A DNA stretch of 13,914 nt from Actinomycetota bacterium. GTDB taxonomy: Bacteria > Actinomycetota > Actinomycetes > Nanopelagicales > Nanopelagicaceae. The translations under genes were made by a program, and so were the position numbers. The stretch spans positions 1 to 13,914 of the forward strand of contig CANGCW010000013.1 of the NCBI GenBank assembly GCA_947452525.1. The letters run 5' to 3'. Positions 13,585 to 13,914 of the stretch are shown here, piece by piece. Each line of letters opens with the position of its first letter. Within the stretch, counting starts at the first letter, position 1. The notes beneath the pieces are model-generated. The model had not been told where the DNA came from. It worked only from the letters and a program-made list of their open reading frames with translations, and made no database searches.

Positions 13585-13914
13585 TTAGTTCTGCTTAACA
13601 GTACTCAGCTTTAAAGCCAGACCAATCTCTTCATCTACGAGCAACTTCTCATTGAGAGATGATGTAAGCGCTAATACCTCTGCATGAATCGAGCTCTCGG
13701 CATTGCTAAATGCCGTACGGAATTCTGCGTTTCCATTCCACTCGATATGGATGCGATCGCTGATATCAAAGCCGCTCTGCTTACGTTCTTCTTGAACGGC
13801 GCGGATAATCTCGCGAACAACTCCTGCCTCAAGCAGCTCTGGAGTGAGTTCGAGATCGAGTGCAATGCTCTCGCCGGAGTGAGAAGCAACTGACCAGCCA
13901 CTCTTAGGGGTCTC
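13585..13914 (-). CDS. ileS: Isoleucyl-tRNA synthetase IleS, C-terminal fragment
   Basis: On the minus strand an open frame enters from the right edge and ends at TAA (13587-13585), giving the last 109 residues of a longer protein. Near its start it reads SGESIALDLELTPELLEAG, then VVREIIRAVQEERKQSGFDI and SDRIHIEWN, which matches the C-terminal part of isoleucyl-tRNA synthetase, downstream of the anticodon-binding domain. The protein would charge tRNA-Ile with isoleucine in the cytoplasm. The catalytic HIGH and KMSKS motifs and the start lie outside the window. In several actinobacteria ileS is near the ftsZ-sepF-divIVA end of the dcw cluster, which supports the call. IleS is favoured over related class I synthetases such as ValS or LeuS, but only the tail is visible. 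Confidence 0.85.
   Translation of the reverse strand, partial: ETPKSGWSVASHSGESIALDLELTPELLEAGVVREIIRAVQEERKQSGFDISDRIHIEWNGNAEFRTAFSNAESSIHAEVLALTSSLNEKLLVDEEIGLALKLSTVKQN

Noticed and set aside
13608..13617. Palindrome GCTTTAAAGC near the end of ileS, considered as a terminator
   Set aside because: It lies within the ileS coding sequence, has an AT-rich centre with no loop and no following T run on either strand.
13684..13893. A 69-residue plus-strand open frame near the right edge
   Set aside because: It is opposite the ileS C-terminus, which has clear family similarity on the minus strand; the plus frame does not.
1..13914. Search for a new multi-gene system, CRISPR array, insertion sequence, tRNA or phage genes
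   Set aside because: All sizeable stretches are accounted for by conserved division, cell-wall and companion genes. No regular repeat array, transposase, attachment site or tRNA-like fold was seen by eye.

Overview
The window is a division and cell wall (dcw) cluster from an actinobacterium with roughly balanced base composition. It runs on the plus strand from the 3' end of the septal transpeptidase gene (ftsI/pbpB) to a yggT gene. It then meets, tail to tail, the 3' end of an isoleucyl-tRNA synthetase gene on the minus strand. The actinobacterial assignment rests on the order murE-murF-mraY-murD-ftsW-murG-murC-ftsQ-ftsZ-pgeF-yggS-sepF-yggT, the lack of ftsA, and sequence signatures: the Cys-rich and Arg-Asp-Pro-Leu-Asp-Leu loop of MraY, the GTAGH and HEAN loops of MurG, and the GEGGGTGTGG loop of FtsZ. 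The moderate base composition and almost complete lack of spacers suggest a streamlined lineage, such as the freshwater Nanopelagicales (acI). That lineage guess is inference and cannot be settled here.

Layout. Positions 1-10167 form one tightly packed unit (ftsI end, murE, murF, mraY, murD, ftsW, murG, murC, ftsQ). Most stop and start codons overlap as ATGA or GTGA, so the genes are probably co-transcribed and translationally coupled. The 139-nt gap at 10168-10306 is the only substantial spacer. It carries a candidate promoter, a 16-nt-period direct repeat and a small hairpin in front of ftsZ. Positions 10307-13568 hold ftsZ, pgeF, yggS, sepF and yggT. A -10-like box overlaps the yggS stop codon and could start a leaderless sepF transcript. 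The last 330 nt encode the C-terminus of IleS on the minus strand. There is no gene-free stretch longer than 300 bases.

How the genes work together. MurC, MurD, MurE and MurF build the UDP-MurNAc-pentapeptide; MurE carries the meso-diaminopimelate signature. MraY loads the pentapeptide onto undecaprenyl phosphate (lipid I) and MurG adds GlcNAc (lipid II). FtsW polymerises and FtsI cross-links septal glycan. FtsQ scaffolds the divisome, FtsZ forms the ring, and SepF tethers FtsZ to the membrane in the absence of FtsA. PgeF and YggS are the usual housekeeping companions of ftsZ-sepF.

I see no mobile element, CRISPR array, RNA gene, defence system or new multi-gene system. The points worth a second look are the absence of divIVA from its usual place between yggT and ileS, the possible leaderless sepF promoter, a shortened N-terminal region in PgeF, an uncommon Ala in the FtsZ nucleotide-binding region, and the repeat and hairpin upstream of ftsZ.
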